The notes under the pieces were generated by a model that had not been told where the DNA came from, ran no database searches, and saw nothing but the letters and a program-made list of their open reading frames with translations. A stretch of DNA of 64,000 bases, from the NCBI GenBank assembly GCA_007922305.1, contig ML677365.1, positions 17,042,448 to 17,106,447 on the forward strand, given 5' to 3'. Below, one piece after another: positions 52,121-63,265 of this stretch. Source of the stretch: Dermatemys mawii (lineage: Eukaryota > Chordata > Testudines > Dermatemydidae). A program made the translations under genes and the position numbers. Numbering within the stretch: position 1 is the stretch's first letter; each line of letters starts with the position of its first letter.

Positions 52121-53565
52121 ATCCAACAACAAAACAGCTTTTAAGCACCTTACTAGCTCCTCAGAAGCCAAAAATTCAGTTCCCTTAAAACAATCCAGCC
52201 TTGGGTTCCCACCCAGGCAACCAAATAAAATATGATGAGGATTACTGAAAATTTTACTTGTCATATAAAAAATTCTATCAATCCCAAAGGATTGGACATA
52301 TTACCCACCAGGTCAATGAATATTTCAGTTCTTACCCAAATACATGCTCATTGCCAATTCTTATTTACTAAACTAATCTTTTTTTTAAAGAAAAAGAGTA
52401 TAGTTCTTAGTTTTAGTTTCATAGCAGAGATGGTGAGCTTTACAGTTTCAAAAAGTTCTTTCAGAATAAGTTTCATTGGACTATAACCTATGTCCAAGAT
52501 CAGGATGACCCAGACTCTAGCTGGGGACTTCAGTCTTGCAACACAAACTTTCCCTGATGAAGCTTAAGCATATCTGAGATAACAGGATCAGGGCTGAAGG
52601 GTTTTTATAGTTCTCTTGAGAGCAGTCAAATAATAAGTGAAGGCCTTGAAGTATTTCCTAAGCATCACTAGTAATTAGCTGCATGGATCAGTATAAAGCA
52701 ACTGCCCATCTTTCACCATTTACAGGTAGTATATTACATATTTCAAAGACAAATAAATTCAATGTTATTACCACATTCACAGTTCATTTAAATGTTAATA
52801 TTCCACTTTTGATCTTTGAATCAATAGAACATAGGGACAGACAGAAACCATCCATGACACTTTTAATCTCTAACCAGATATAAATGTAGACTACTACAAT
52901 CAATATCTTCTTCCAATTCTTTAACAAGTCTACATTTCAAAGCTCCAGTATCTCTAACATGGTTTTGCTAGCTATTTGGAAGGAACAGTCCTAGTTATCA
53001 TTTACTTTTTTAGAGGTAGAATTTGGGTCATTTCACCTGCAGGTTACTTAACCCTTTCTGTTTCAGTGGCACAATTACAATCATGAGAGCAACTGCCATT
53101 GATTTAAAAAAAACAAACAAAATGAATGCTGGAGCACAATTCTGCAGGGTGCAGTGGATTCTGCTGTGGATTGCAGAATAGACGGCGCTTGGGATCCAGC
53201 AAGTACCTACCCTTTTAAATGGTGCATGCATAACAGGGTGGGTTTGAATAAAAGGATGGTTACAGTTGCTGGGGATGCCTTAAGTCATCTTTTCTATACC
53301 TTCCATGGATGCCAGTGTGAGGAGAAAGGCCCTCAGCCCTGGAATCCTGGCTGCAGTACCTGAGACCTTGTTGGGACAGGGAGACCCAAATTCTGATTAC
53401 TTGTGGGAGATGGGGAGGGAGAATTAGGGAAGAGAGCTGGAGACCTGAGCTGGGCAGGTTTCTTCAGGCTCCCAGGACTCTGGAAGCAATGGGGTGTCTG
53501 TAACCTTGGTCAGGAGGGAAATGAATAAATCTTTTGCTATGCAGATAAAGCTAGTATGTATTCCC

Positions 53566-53748
53566 TAGGGCTTCTCTACACTTTAAATGCTACAGGGGCA
53601 CAGTTGTGCCACTGCAGCTCTGCAATGTAGACACTATATATGCCAACAGGAGGAATTCGCTTACCTGTGCAGGTAATCCACTTCCCCAAGTGCTGGTAGC
53701 AAGGTTGACAGAATTCTTCCATTGACTTACTGCTGTCTACTTTGGGAC
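53566..53748. mobile_element. MITE fragment with GGGCTTCTCTACAC end
   Basis: TAGGGCTTCTCTACACTTTA begins it, and GCAATGTAGACACTATATA occurs inside. It abuts the element at 53752. Confidence 0.35.
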
Positions 53749-53751
53749 TTA

Positions 53752-55556
53752 GGCCTGGTCTACACTACAGACTTAGGTCAACTTAAATCGATCTGATAAT
53801 GAATATGTCTACACTACTGAGTCCCTTCCACAGACCTAAGTGGCCTATAAAGTTGACTTCTCTAATTCACCTCCGGGAGAAGCATAGCACTTGACATCCA
53901 CAGGTCAACATGGGGATAGTGTAGACACTGCACTGTATAATTCAAATGAATTGGCCTCCAGATTTCACAGGGCTCCGCTGTGACCACCGTGGACAGCACT
54001 TTCACCTCCATATGTCAGCCAGGTATGCAAGAAGCAGCTGCTCCCCTGTTAAACCCTGGAAACTTCTGAATTTTCATTTCACATTTGATCAGCGTGGAGA
54101 GCTTGCTAACACAGGTGATCATGGACACTCAAGGTTGCAAACCCGCTCCATTGTGGACTACAGAGGAGGTGGTGGATCGTATTGCTGTGTGGAGAAGAGT
54201 TGCAGGCAGAGCTCCAATCGAGAAGAAATTGTAACATCTATGCCAAGATCACATGGGGCAGAAGGACTACACCAGGGACACACAGCAGTGACCTGAGACC
54301 AGCAGGGACACAACAGCATACCAGAAGACAAGGTTCTTCTGGTTCTGCCCCACAAACAAGCCACTTTCATGAGGCGCTCATGTGATTCTCAGCGGTGACC
54401 CCACTGCTACCCCTAAATGCTCTGTGGAAACCTCCCAAGAGCCCCAGGCGACCTTGAGCAACAACGAGGACATTGTCATTTCCAACCAAACTGTAGGGGT
54501 TACATAATATTTTTTATGTTTAATCTGAACAAAAAAGTAGGTGTAGTGGGTAACAGTGGCTGCTCCAGCTATGCAGAGGGTGCTCTTCAAAAAAAGACTG
54601 TTTATATGCATGGACATGGCCTGGGAATCCTCTAGGAAGCTTTCATAGAGGTACTCTGCAATAGTTTGCAGATTTCTGGGAAGGCTGCCTTATTTCATTC
54701 ACCACAGTAAGACACTTTCCTGTGCCACTCCAGTATAAAGAACATAAGAATGGCCATACTGGGTCAGACCAAAGGTCCATCTAGCCCAGTATCGTGTCTT
54801 CCAACAGTGGCCAATGCCAGGTGCCCCAAAGGGAATGAACAGAACAGGTAATCTTCAAGTGATCCATCCCGTCACCCATTCACAACTTCTGGCAAACAGA
54901 GGCTAAGGTCATCATCCCTGCCCATCCTGGCTAATAGTAATTGATGGACCTTTTTTGAACTCTGTTTATAGTCTTGGCCTTCACAACATCATCTGTTAAG
55001 GAGTTCCACAGGTTGACTGTGTGTTGTGTGAAAAAATACTTCCCTGTTTTAAACTTCCTGCCTATTAATTTCATTTGGTGGCCCCTAGTTCTTGTGTTAT
55101 GAAGGTAAATAGGACTTCATTATTTACTTTCTCAACACCAGCCATTATTTTATAGACCTCTATCATATCCCCCCTTAGTCATCTTTTCCATGCTGAAAAG
55201 TCTGTCTTATTAATCTCCTCTCATACAGCAGCCATTCCACACCCTTAATTTTTTTTTGCTCTTTTCTGAATCTTTTTCCAATTCTAATATATCTTTCTTG
55301 AGATAGGTGACCACATCTACACACAATATTCAAGATGTGGGCATACTATGCATTTATATAGAGGCAATATGATATTTTGTCTTATCTGTCCCTTTCTTAA
55401 TGATTCTCAACATTGTTTGCTTTTTTTGACTGCCATTGCACAGAGCGGATGTTTTCAGAGAACTATCCACAATTATCTACGATGACTCCAAGATCTTTCG
55501 TGTGTGGTAACAGCTAATTTACATGAAGGCGACAACTTTGTAATGTAGACATGGCC
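53752..55556. mobile_element. Harbinger-like DNA element with a nested CR1
   Basis: The ends GGCCTGGTCTACACTACAGA and AATGTAGACATGGCC are inverted and flanked by TTA on both sides (53749-53751 and 55557-55559). A 3-bp TTA/TAA duplication is the habit of PIF/Harbinger elements. About 780 bp of CR1 (54735-55520) sits inside. No transposase frame is recognisable. Confidence 0.6.
54735..55520 (-). mobile_element. CR1 retrotransposon 3' part, antisense, nested
   Basis: AACATAAGAATGGCCATACT, GGGTCAGACCAAAGGTCCAT, CTAGCCCAGTATC and the collinear text to AAGATCTTTCGTGTGTGG are a turtle-type CR1 on the minus strand. It interrupts the DNA element at 53752-55556. Confidence 0.8.
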
Positions 55557-57187
55557 TTAATTCTGTTTAACTATGTCCCTAAACCATGTCATTAAACTGA
55601 GCTAATTTTCTGCTGTGAACCAGGCTTTAGGATCAGTACTGAAGTAGAGAGTCTCCAGAGATAGGAAAATATGTTTTTCATTTAGTGTGCTTTTCTTTTA
55701 AAACTTGTTCCATGGTGGCTTTCTTATGTTCTTCCTATTCCTAGCCAGTGAATTAAACTGTGTAAGTAAATTGGTCAGCTATTAGAATGCTGTGGCCTTT
55801 TCCAGTTCAGAAGAAATTCTCAATACCTCTGATATGTGCAATGTTTCCAAATAAAGTTGTAATTTTAAACAAAAGCTAATAATTCATAGTAGTGGTATCC
55901 TAATACTTTTGTGTCAATGTGTATCATGTTGAGGCTACTATAAGAAGACCCAATGGTGGAATTATCTATACTTTGAGTAGTCTCTTGGAGAAATTAGAAA
56001 GATACATTAGTTTTTTTCATATATTTTCAAAGACAGAAGAAACCGTTATGATAATCTCAACTAACCACACAAGACCAGCCCTAGAATTTCACCAGTTCTT
56101 GCATAGGGGCTAAATCTATCACAAGATTATGAATCTGGAACATCTGCTATTGAATGCCAGGGGCTATACCTCATAGGCCATCAGACTGGTTTCCTACAGT
56201 CTTTCAGTTGTTTTAACTGTCATGTATTTACTAAGCAAGTGAAAATGTTCCAATGAGTCCAAAATACAGAAGCACCACTCTTATGTAGGCAGCATGCTGC
56301 CATCACCTAACTATAGCTGATCACTCCCTATTTTTGGAGACTTTAATCCCTCAATAATACTCACAACATGGGAGGAGGGGAGAGTTTTAAGCCCAGTAAA
56401 AGGTAAACTAGCCATGTCTCCTCCCGCCATTTCTTTGCATAAGAGGGGCAAAGCACAAACCAACAAGGTCTCCCCGCTGTTGGAGTGTGTCCATACTGCA
56501 CCATTCTCCCCGCTGTTGCAGTGTGACTGCAACACTTGGTGCGTTTCGGCAGTAAATCAAATTCAGTCTGTTTGGCCCACTTGGTAAGCTCTTTGGGGCA
56601 GGGACCGGTTCTCGCTCTGTTCGTGCGGTGCCTGGTCCTGACCGCGGGTCGCCGCCTAAGTGCCGCTGCAACATACGGAACCCCGTGAGAATATGCACAT
56701 TAACAGCGCCCTGGCAAAGGACCCTGCGGCGGCGGGTTCCCGCCAGAGACCCTGCGCGCCCGTGGCTGCAGCCTGCGCCCGAGCGGGACGAAGAAACGAG
56801 CCGACGAAGCGGCTCCGGCGCGCGGCTGACTGAGGCGCGCGCCGGGTCCCCCTCCCCGGCGCGGCCTCCTCGCGCGCCTCTGCTTCGCCCGGGACGGCGC
56901 CCTCCGGGACGCGCTAGCGGGGGTGGTTGCGGCTACTCTTAGTTGGGGCAGCACCGGGCACTGCCGAGCCGCAGGGACACCCCCGGGGCCGCGCCCACAG
57001 CCGGGCGGGGAAGCCAGCGGGATCGCGAGGCCTATGCGGGTCGGCGTCCAGTAGCCCTGGAGAACCTCCCGCCTTCCCCCTGCGGGCGAGATCCAGCCGG
57101 CACCGCTCCGCCCTTCCACAGGGCGCGGCCGCATCTCCTCTACCCGCCCCCCACCGCGGACACAGGGTACGTTACGTGCCTCCCGGA

Positions 57188-57198
57188 GCGCATGCGCA
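57188..57198. promoter_or_regulatory. NRF1-like site
   Basis: GCGCATGCGCA matches the palindromic NRF1 consensus YGCGCAYGCGCR at 11 of 12 positions. It lies about 90 bp before the UQCRB start codon. Confidence 0.6.
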
Positions 57199-57225
57199 TT
57201 GCGCAAACGGCAAAGCGCCCGCTCC

Positions 57226-57233
57226 TCACGTGA
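57226..57233. promoter_or_regulatory. Palindromic E-box TCACGTGA
   Basis: A perfect TCACGTGA (USF/TFE-type E-box) lies 53 bp before the UQCRB ATG. The factor that uses it cannot be told from sequence. Confidence 0.5.
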
Positions 57234-57282
57234 CGCTGGGAATCGGTAATTTACCCAGAAGCCTGCGCTCTTCTCTGAGGTC

Positions 57283-57293
57283 AACATGGCGGC
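57283..57293 (+). promoter_or_regulatory. UQCRB: YY1-like site over the UQCRB start codon
   Basis: AACATGGCGGC fits the YY1 promoter consensus AANATGGCGGC exactly and contains the start codon. In known promoters this site lies just downstream of the transcription start. Confidence 0.6.
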
Positions 57294-57304
57294 GAGGGCA
57301 CCAG
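57286..57304 (+). CDS. UQCRB: UQCRB coding exon 1
   Basis: Only 19 coding nt: ATGGCGGCGAGGGCACCAG, then donor GTGAGC. It encodes MAARAP plus the first base of Val. It sits inside a CpG island and its ATG overlaps a YY1-type AACATGGCGGC motif. It is too short for simple ORF calling. Confidence 0.9.
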
Positions 57305-60300
57305 GTGAGCAGTCGGCGATGGCGATGGCCCTCGCGAGCCGCGTGTCCTTTCCGGCTTTGCGGGCTTCTGGCCGCGGATGAGCCTGGGGACCCGGCAACG
57401 CCGCGCTCTGTGCGCGGAGCGGGTGATCCGCCCCAGGCCGCTGTTGGGACGTTGCGCCCGGGGCCCCATCCGCAGCCCTGGGGTCAGTCCTGCCTCGTTA
57501 GCCCCAAGCACACGGCTCTGCGCGGGGAGCCAGTCGGATGGGTTGCTTTGGGGACAAGGGCCCCACGTGGGAATTCAGTGTGCGCGGGGCGGGGGCAGTT
57601 ACTCTGTGGAATTGGGACTCAAAGTAAACTCGGTTCTCCCGTGTTTCGCTTGTTTGTGAAGTTTGGGTAATTTGCTTTTTCTCAGGTGTTTGTGAGATGG
57701 TTTAATAGTCTCACTTGTTGGGTGGCTGTGCCTAGTTCATCCCTTTCTCGTAAAAGTTTCTGTTTTGTGCAGTGTTTTCCTATAGAGTCAGAAATTTGGG
57801 GCTGGAAGGGACCTGGAGAGCTCATCTAGTCCATCCCCTGCACGAAGGCTGGACCAAGTATACTTAGGGCTGTTCTACACTAGCGGGATGGGGTCAACTG
57901 AAGATACACCACTTCAGCTGTGTGAATAACTGAAGTCGGCGTATCTTCAGCCGACTTACCTGCGGTCCTCATGGAGGTGGCAGTCAGCAGCAGGCTCCCC
58001 CGTTGACTCCAACTTGTGCCTCACAGCGAGCTGGAGTACTGGAGTCGACGGGGTGCCATTGGCGATTGATTTTATCGTGTCTTAATGTGACATGATAAAT
58101 CGATAGCCAAAAGATTGATTGCTATCTGGCGGGTAGTGAAGACATGACATACCCTTAGAGTCCTAAACCATCCTAGAGAGGCATTTGTCAATTCTAACTT
58201 GTTCTTAAAAACTTCCAGTGACAGTGGTTTCACAACTTGTTTTGAAAGTCTATTCTAGACTTTAATTATTCTTATAGTTAGTTTCCTACTATCTAACCTA
58301 AATCTCCCTTACTGTAGATTAAGCCCATAACTGTCTCCTATCTTCAGTTGACATGAAGAACAATTGATCACTGTCTCTTTATAACAGCCTTTGATATATT
58401 GTTATCAGATCCCTTTATTCCTCCTCCTATTGTCTTTCTCTCAAGACTAACCATGCTCAGTCATTTAAACCTTTCCTTACAGATCAAATTTTCTATAGAT
58501 CTTTTATCATTTTTGGTGCCATATTTTGGACTGTCTCCAATTTGTCCATTTCATCTCATTTTGACACATGGTCCCCAGAACTGGATGCAGTACTCCTGCT
58601 GAGGCTGCACTAGGGTCAAGTAGAGCACAACAGTTGCCTCCCTTGTCTTACATATGACACTCCTTGTAATACACTCCAGCTTTTTTGCAGCTGAATCACA
58701 TTGTTGACTTACATTCAATTTGTGATCCATTATAATCCCTGGTCCTTATCAGTAATACTACTGCCAAGCCAAATATTCCCCGTTTTGTAGTTGTGTATTT
58801 GATTTGTTTTTCCCCCCCCTTATACTGAGTGTAGAATTTTACGTTTGTCTGGAAGGTTGATTTCAGACCATTTCTCCTATTGGTCAAAGTCACTTTGAAT
58901 TATAATCCTGCCTCTAGAGAGCAACCAGTCCCTCAGAGCTTGCTGTCATCTACATACTTTACATTCCACTTCATTATCTGGGTCATTAGTGAAAATGTTG
59001 AATAGCATCAGACCCTAGAGTGACCCCCCAAAAAAGACCACTAGGTATGTTCTCCCAGCTTGACCGTTAACATGCTACCTTTCTATGGTCATGGTTTCTT
59101 CAAAACTGCTCATTCATACTCTGCAACTTATGTTTTGTGTATTTTTAAGGCACTCATCAGCGTGTTCTCTCTCAAACTTAGCTTCCTTGGAAACCTCTCT
59201 GTTCCCATGCTGTATTTAGGATTCTTCTAGGAATAATGTGCAAGTGTGATTGTAAAATCACAAGAATCTGCAGGGAGTGTCAGGGGTGATGTAGTACCTG
59301 AAACTTTTTAATTCCTTTTGTTTAACTAACTAAATTTCAAGTTGATAGTGTCCCTTTAAGGACTAAAATCTTTCCAATGAGTAATGCCAGAGAGATGGAG
59401 TAACATATGAAAATGAGATACAGGTATAATATGTAAAACTATTCCATAACATCACTTAGTGTGATCCATGTTAGTGTTCTTTTTGATTACTGGCTCAGGA
59501 ACAAAAAATGGGGGAGGGGGGAAAACCCCAAGTCTACCAAAATAAGACACTCCACCATACACATCTCTCCGAAGAGGATGAGAACAAATGTGACAGATGT
59601 TAGTAAATGCTTAATGCATTACTGGAAGGTGCTCAGAGATGAGGGTGGTATAAAAAGCTATGACAAATAGTATAGAAATAGAGTTCTAAAAAAAATCTTG
59701 CTGTTGGATCAGTACAAGTATTTTTCCACCTGTGCCTCACTTTATCATTTCTTCATGTATTGTGCAATGTTAACTTTGTGCAAAAATCCTCCCCTCCCCC
59801 AAACTCTGTTAAGCAAAGTTTAACTTAATATTTACCTTCACTGTTGTTCCCTTTCGCAGTGAAATCTGAGGCTGTCAATTTCCATTCTGCACTTTGATAT
59901 ACTTCTGGGTTCAAGGGGAGCAATGGTTGCCCAGTTTTATTAAACACTGAAAATAATTTCTTTTGTTCTCTACTAAACATCGCTTAAATTGGTCTAGGTT
60001 CTCTTTAACATAAAATCTTAGTTTTGATCTTAAAGTGGCTTGTAAAATCTCATTTAAATTTCTTGATAATATCAATGCTCTAAAATGTCTAATTGTCTGT
60101 TTCAATTATGCTATAATGTTCACCAGCTTGTGTCTCAGTAATAGTTGTAAGCTGGTGTTTAAGTCTTCACAGATATTTTAACTAGTGCTGCTTTGTGGAA
60201 GCAGACCCTAAAATAATATTGTACTTAAGTGTGGGGGAAGGAAAAAAGATAGCAACCAAAGTGGCATAACTTCGGTGTCAAATACCTCATTGCATAAGGG

Positions 60301-63265
60301 CTATGGGAAGTGCACAAATATAAACAAGTACTATTGGGAATCAATGCATCTTTGCTTTTTAGTGGTATAGAGGTATATTTTTATTCTTGGTGTGTTGTGA
60401 GGTAATAGACCTTACAATTGTCATTAGTTCCCAGTATCAGTCTGAGGGTTTTTTAGTACTGGTTCAGGACTTGGACCAATATAACTTTCAGATCCTGTTT
60501 AACAAGGCAGATACCAAAATGAGTATTGCAGAAGTACTATAATCTCTTGTGCACAGTATCACTTTAAAAACACTGAAGAGCAGATGAAACCAAAAGTGGA
60601 TATGATGTAGCCTAGATTAAATGGCCTAATATGTAAAACATGTGCACAGCAAAGTAGCTATTAAAATATTTGCGTGTTAATCCACTGCTAGTTATCTATC
60701 CATGTTAAGTTTTGTCTGTCTTCTGAACTAATAGAGGTCACTTTCAGTTTCAGCAAGTGGTCGACTGTTAGAAGGCTTTCGCAAATGGTATTACAACGCA
60801 GCTGGATTCAACAAACTTGGTAGGTGTCTTAATTTTTTTAAGAATTGAAAACAGTGAACATTTTGTGCATCCATTACTTGTGTAAAGAACCTGTCTAGAT
60901 TTTAAAGTTCATTTAAAAATTAATGTATTCAATTTAAAGTCCATTTTGAGTGTCAAAATTAGCCACACCCTTCTATTGCAGTTGTGAAAATGTTTGTAGT
61001 AGCCTGAGTGCTGATACTTGCTAACTAGTGAACAGTCTGCCTCTTCTGCAATGTATTATGGTAGCTACTATAATTTACTTCTCTACAGCTAAAAGCCCAA
61101 CTATAAACTGAATAGAGCTGGAGCAAGAAGTTTCACAAAAACAGCCCCAAAGATCTGGAACCCTGTCCCAAAGGAGATAGAGTCCAATCGTCATTATCTT
61201 CAGATCTTACTAAACGTTCAGCTCTTGAAGGCACTGATCTGAGTCCTATTGATGATAGAGATTACCATGAGTTTATCCATGAGACCTGAATCTGACCACA
61301 ATAAGATTTCCCCCAAAAACAAAGCAACAGAAGCCAGAAACATGCTCTTAAAAATTAACTGCAACTCACTTGGAGTATGTAGTTAGGGTGTTATGAACTG
61401 AATAAATAGGAAAGAAAGCTGAAAGAAAATATTATGCAGATGATGTGCTTCTCCCATGCTTATGATAAAACAGCTTTACTACATTTTTCATCCATAAAAA
61501 CAGGACCTTGCCTTGGTAGCATTTCCTTAAATTTTTTAGCATTAGTCCATATGAACTGTGTGCCAACTAATCTAGTTTCTGAATGGCTGGTTCAGTTTAT
61601 TGACTGATAACTTGTGACTATGCAGGTTCCCTTTTAACGGCCTTCTGTTTGACATTGAGTCAGTTTATTTGTGAAGGAGTTACGTTTTCCATTTATCCAC
61701 AGAAAAGCAGAGTGGCTGTACAAGATCTCTCATGCACTGTTGCTGTTTTCCCTCTGTGAGATGTTTGTTCAGAGTTTTTAGGCATGTTCATCACTTCTGC
61801 TGAAACTGATAACATATTTCTACTAGTTTTGCTGGTAGGTCTTTTTTTATGGTGAACGTATATCTACTAAGAACTGGGGTGAGAGATCTCTCATTTCATA
61901 TTGGTCACCAAACACCCATCAGATGGCAATGATACTTGGGCTCATTTTGAACTGATAATTTATAGAAGAGACCCTATATCTCATTAGCAATCCATTAAAC
62001 TCTGTAGATCCTGTTAGTAGGCCTTTAATAAACTGTACTGATTTATACACTGCTGTAACGTTACTGAAGCAGACAACAAATATCCCAGTCTTCTTGGATG
62101 CAGTAGGTAAATGGTTCCTCAAGGTAACATCTCAATTAAGATTAAAATTGTAGTCATTGTAGCATATAGATACAGTACTTCCTACCTTGAAAGTGAACAA
62201 TTTTTGTCTTGCCTCATTTATTTTCTATGTAGCAGCCAGGGGATCGTTACCTGCTCACAATATTGAGACTATGGCAAGGATTGATGTTTTTGCAGGAGGG
62301 GATATTTCTGCTTGATTCTTTTGGTCAGTCGTCTTATTAAAACTGATCGGCTTACCATGCTGCTTGCTGAAGTATTCTGTGCTCTGTCTTTCATAATGCA
62401 TCAACCTAGAAATATTGAGTACTACGACCCAATACGGGATGAGATATTACAAACTCCAAATTTGCATTCTGAAGGGAATAATTAAATCAACATGAAATGC
62501 TGCTTTTTTTGTTATGATCTGTGTGTAGTGGTGTTCACTCTACAGTGAACTTGTGGCTTCCTTTTTAGTAAATGAAATTTTAGAAAAATCTTCAATACAA
62601 CATAGCTCAGGAACAGCAGGGTCTTTAAAAGATAAGTTAAATTACTAAACAGGAAGACGCAAGGTCACGGAAGAGTGAAAAAGACTACATACTAATGGAC
62701 TTCAGTGACTCCTCGTTGGGCCAGTTTTTTTCTTCCTGCTCATTCTTAGTGTGAAAACTGTGTGTTTCTTTTTATATCTGTGTTTAGTAACCTGCTTTGT
62801 GGAAAAATGATTACTATTTGTATGGAGTGGTAATAAGGAAATCAATCTTACACTCAAGTATTAATGTCTATACAGTGCACTCCAAATGCAAATCACTATT
62901 TAAATATTAACTAAAATTAAGATTTTGACAGCTATAAACACTAGGACTGGCAACTCAATCATAGAATATCAGGGTTGGAAGGGACCTCAAGAAGTCATCT
63001 AGTCCAACCCCCTGTTCAAAGCAGGACCAATCCCAGCCAGGGCTTTGTCAAGCCTGACCTTAAAAATCTCATGATGTTGAAAAATGTTACTGTTGCAGGA
63101 TTAATGCGAGATGATACCCTATATGAAGATGATGATGTAAAAGAAGCACTGAAGAGGCTTCCAGAAAATCTTCGTAATGAACGACTATTTCGCATCAAGA
63201 GAGCCCTTGATTTGTCTATGAGACATCACATTCTTCCTCAAGAACAATGGATGAAATATGAAGAG
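57286..63265 (+). CDS. UQCRB: UQCRB, cytochrome bc1 complex 14-kDa subunit (first three coding exons)
   Basis: UQCRB is a small matrix-side subunit of respiratory complex III (yeast Qcr7 family), which binds near the cytochrome b ubiquinone pocket and is needed for complex assembly. Joined exons are 57286-57304, 60748-60819 and 63099-63265, giving 258 nt and residues 1-86 of the usual ~111. The protein reads [19 protein letters not shown], then [20 protein letters not shown], then [20 protein letters not shown], and ends EQWMKYEE. In human the next residues are DNFYLEPYLK, so the last exon lies past 64000. Junctions are GT-AG and phases match. The first residues (MAARAP) differ from the human MAGKQA, but position and phase agree. 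Confidence 0.96.
57784..59110 (-). mobile_element. CR1 antisense, interrupted by a MITE
   Basis: 57784-57863 (GGGGCTGGAAGGGACCTGGA, CATCTAGTCCATCCCCTGC) continues after the MITE at 58158 with GAGTCCTAAACCATCC, TTCTAACTTGTTCTTAAAAA, and later CCCAGAACTGGATGCAGTAC and ACTCCAGCTTTTTTGCAGC. This is the usual reversed CR1 order. Confidence 0.75.
57867..58154. mobile_element. Harbinger-like MITE inserted in CR1
   Basis: The 288-bp element runs from GGGCTGTTCTACACTAGC to AGACATGACATACCC, flanked by perfect TTA duplications (57864-57866 and 58155-58157). Inner inverted segments ACTGAAGATACACC and GGCGTATCTTCAG are visible. Confidence 0.7.
60748..60819 (+). CDS. UQCRB: UQCRB coding exon 2
   Basis: This exon has 72 nt and encodes [13 protein letters not shown] then [11 protein letters not shown] plus one base. 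The acceptor is CACTTTCAG and the donor is CTTG|GTAGGT. A second CAG lies 6 nt inside the exon (TTTCAG repeated), so an isoform lacking two residues is possible. The first acceptor gives the conserved VSASG and is preferred. Confidence 0.95.
60820..63098 (+). other. UQCRB intron 2
   Basis: The intron is mostly AT-rich unrecognised sequence. A CR1 3'-end fragment occupies 62957-63073, ending about 25 bp before exon 3. Confidence 0.7.
62957..63073 (-). mobile_element. CR1 3'-end fragment, antisense, next to UQCRB exon 3
   Basis: CAATCATAGAATATCAGGGT, TGGAAGGGACCTCAAGAAGT, CATCTAGTCCAACCCCCTGT, CAAAGCAGGACCAATCCCAG and GTCAAGCCTGACCTTAAAAA are a well-preserved reversed CR1 end. Confidence 0.85.
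63099..63265 (+). CDS. UQCRB: UQCRB coding exon 3
   Basis: This exon has 167 nt and encodes [20 protein letters not shown], then [20 protein letters not shown], then [16 protein letters not shown]. It ends in phase 0 at donor GAG|GTATTT. The acceptor region (TGTTACTGTTGCAG) has only a short pyrimidine tract, and a CR1 fragment ends about 25 bp upstream. Confidence 0.96.

Larger units (their letters stand above)
50897..56580. other. MTERF3-UQCRB intergenic region
   Basis: No gene is visible. The first 1.1 kb is AT-rich and unrecognised. Repeats then take over: a hAT-like fragment (52047), a possible unclassified retroelement piece (52150-52560), a MITE (53566) and the nested element at 53752-55556. 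Confidence 0.7.
56590..57570 (+). promoter_or_regulatory. UQCRB: UQCRB CpG-island promoter
   Basis: A CG-dense block surrounds the UQCRB start codon. Within the last 100 bp before the ATG are an NRF1-like GCGCATGCGCA (57188-57198), a palindromic E-box TCACGTGA (57226-57233) and a YY1-like AACATGGCGGC (57283-57293). NRF1 and YY1 sites are known to be common at respiratory-chain genes. There is no TATA box. Confidence 0.75.
57305..60747 (+). other. UQCRB intron 1
   Basis: The intron contains CpG-island sequence to about 57570, then a CR1 split by a MITE (57784-59110). The 59.1-60.7 kb part is AT-rich with nothing recognised. Confidence 0.7.

Noticed and set aside
56700..57670. Long frames on both strands around the UQCRB start
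   Set aside because: Again CpG-island frames without stops. The real coding sequence there is the 19-nt exon at 57286.
62975..63098. Alternative UQCRB start within the CR1
   Set aside because: The first codon of the frame is TTG and the conserved N-terminus is supplied by exons 1 and 2. It is kept only as an exonisation possibility.
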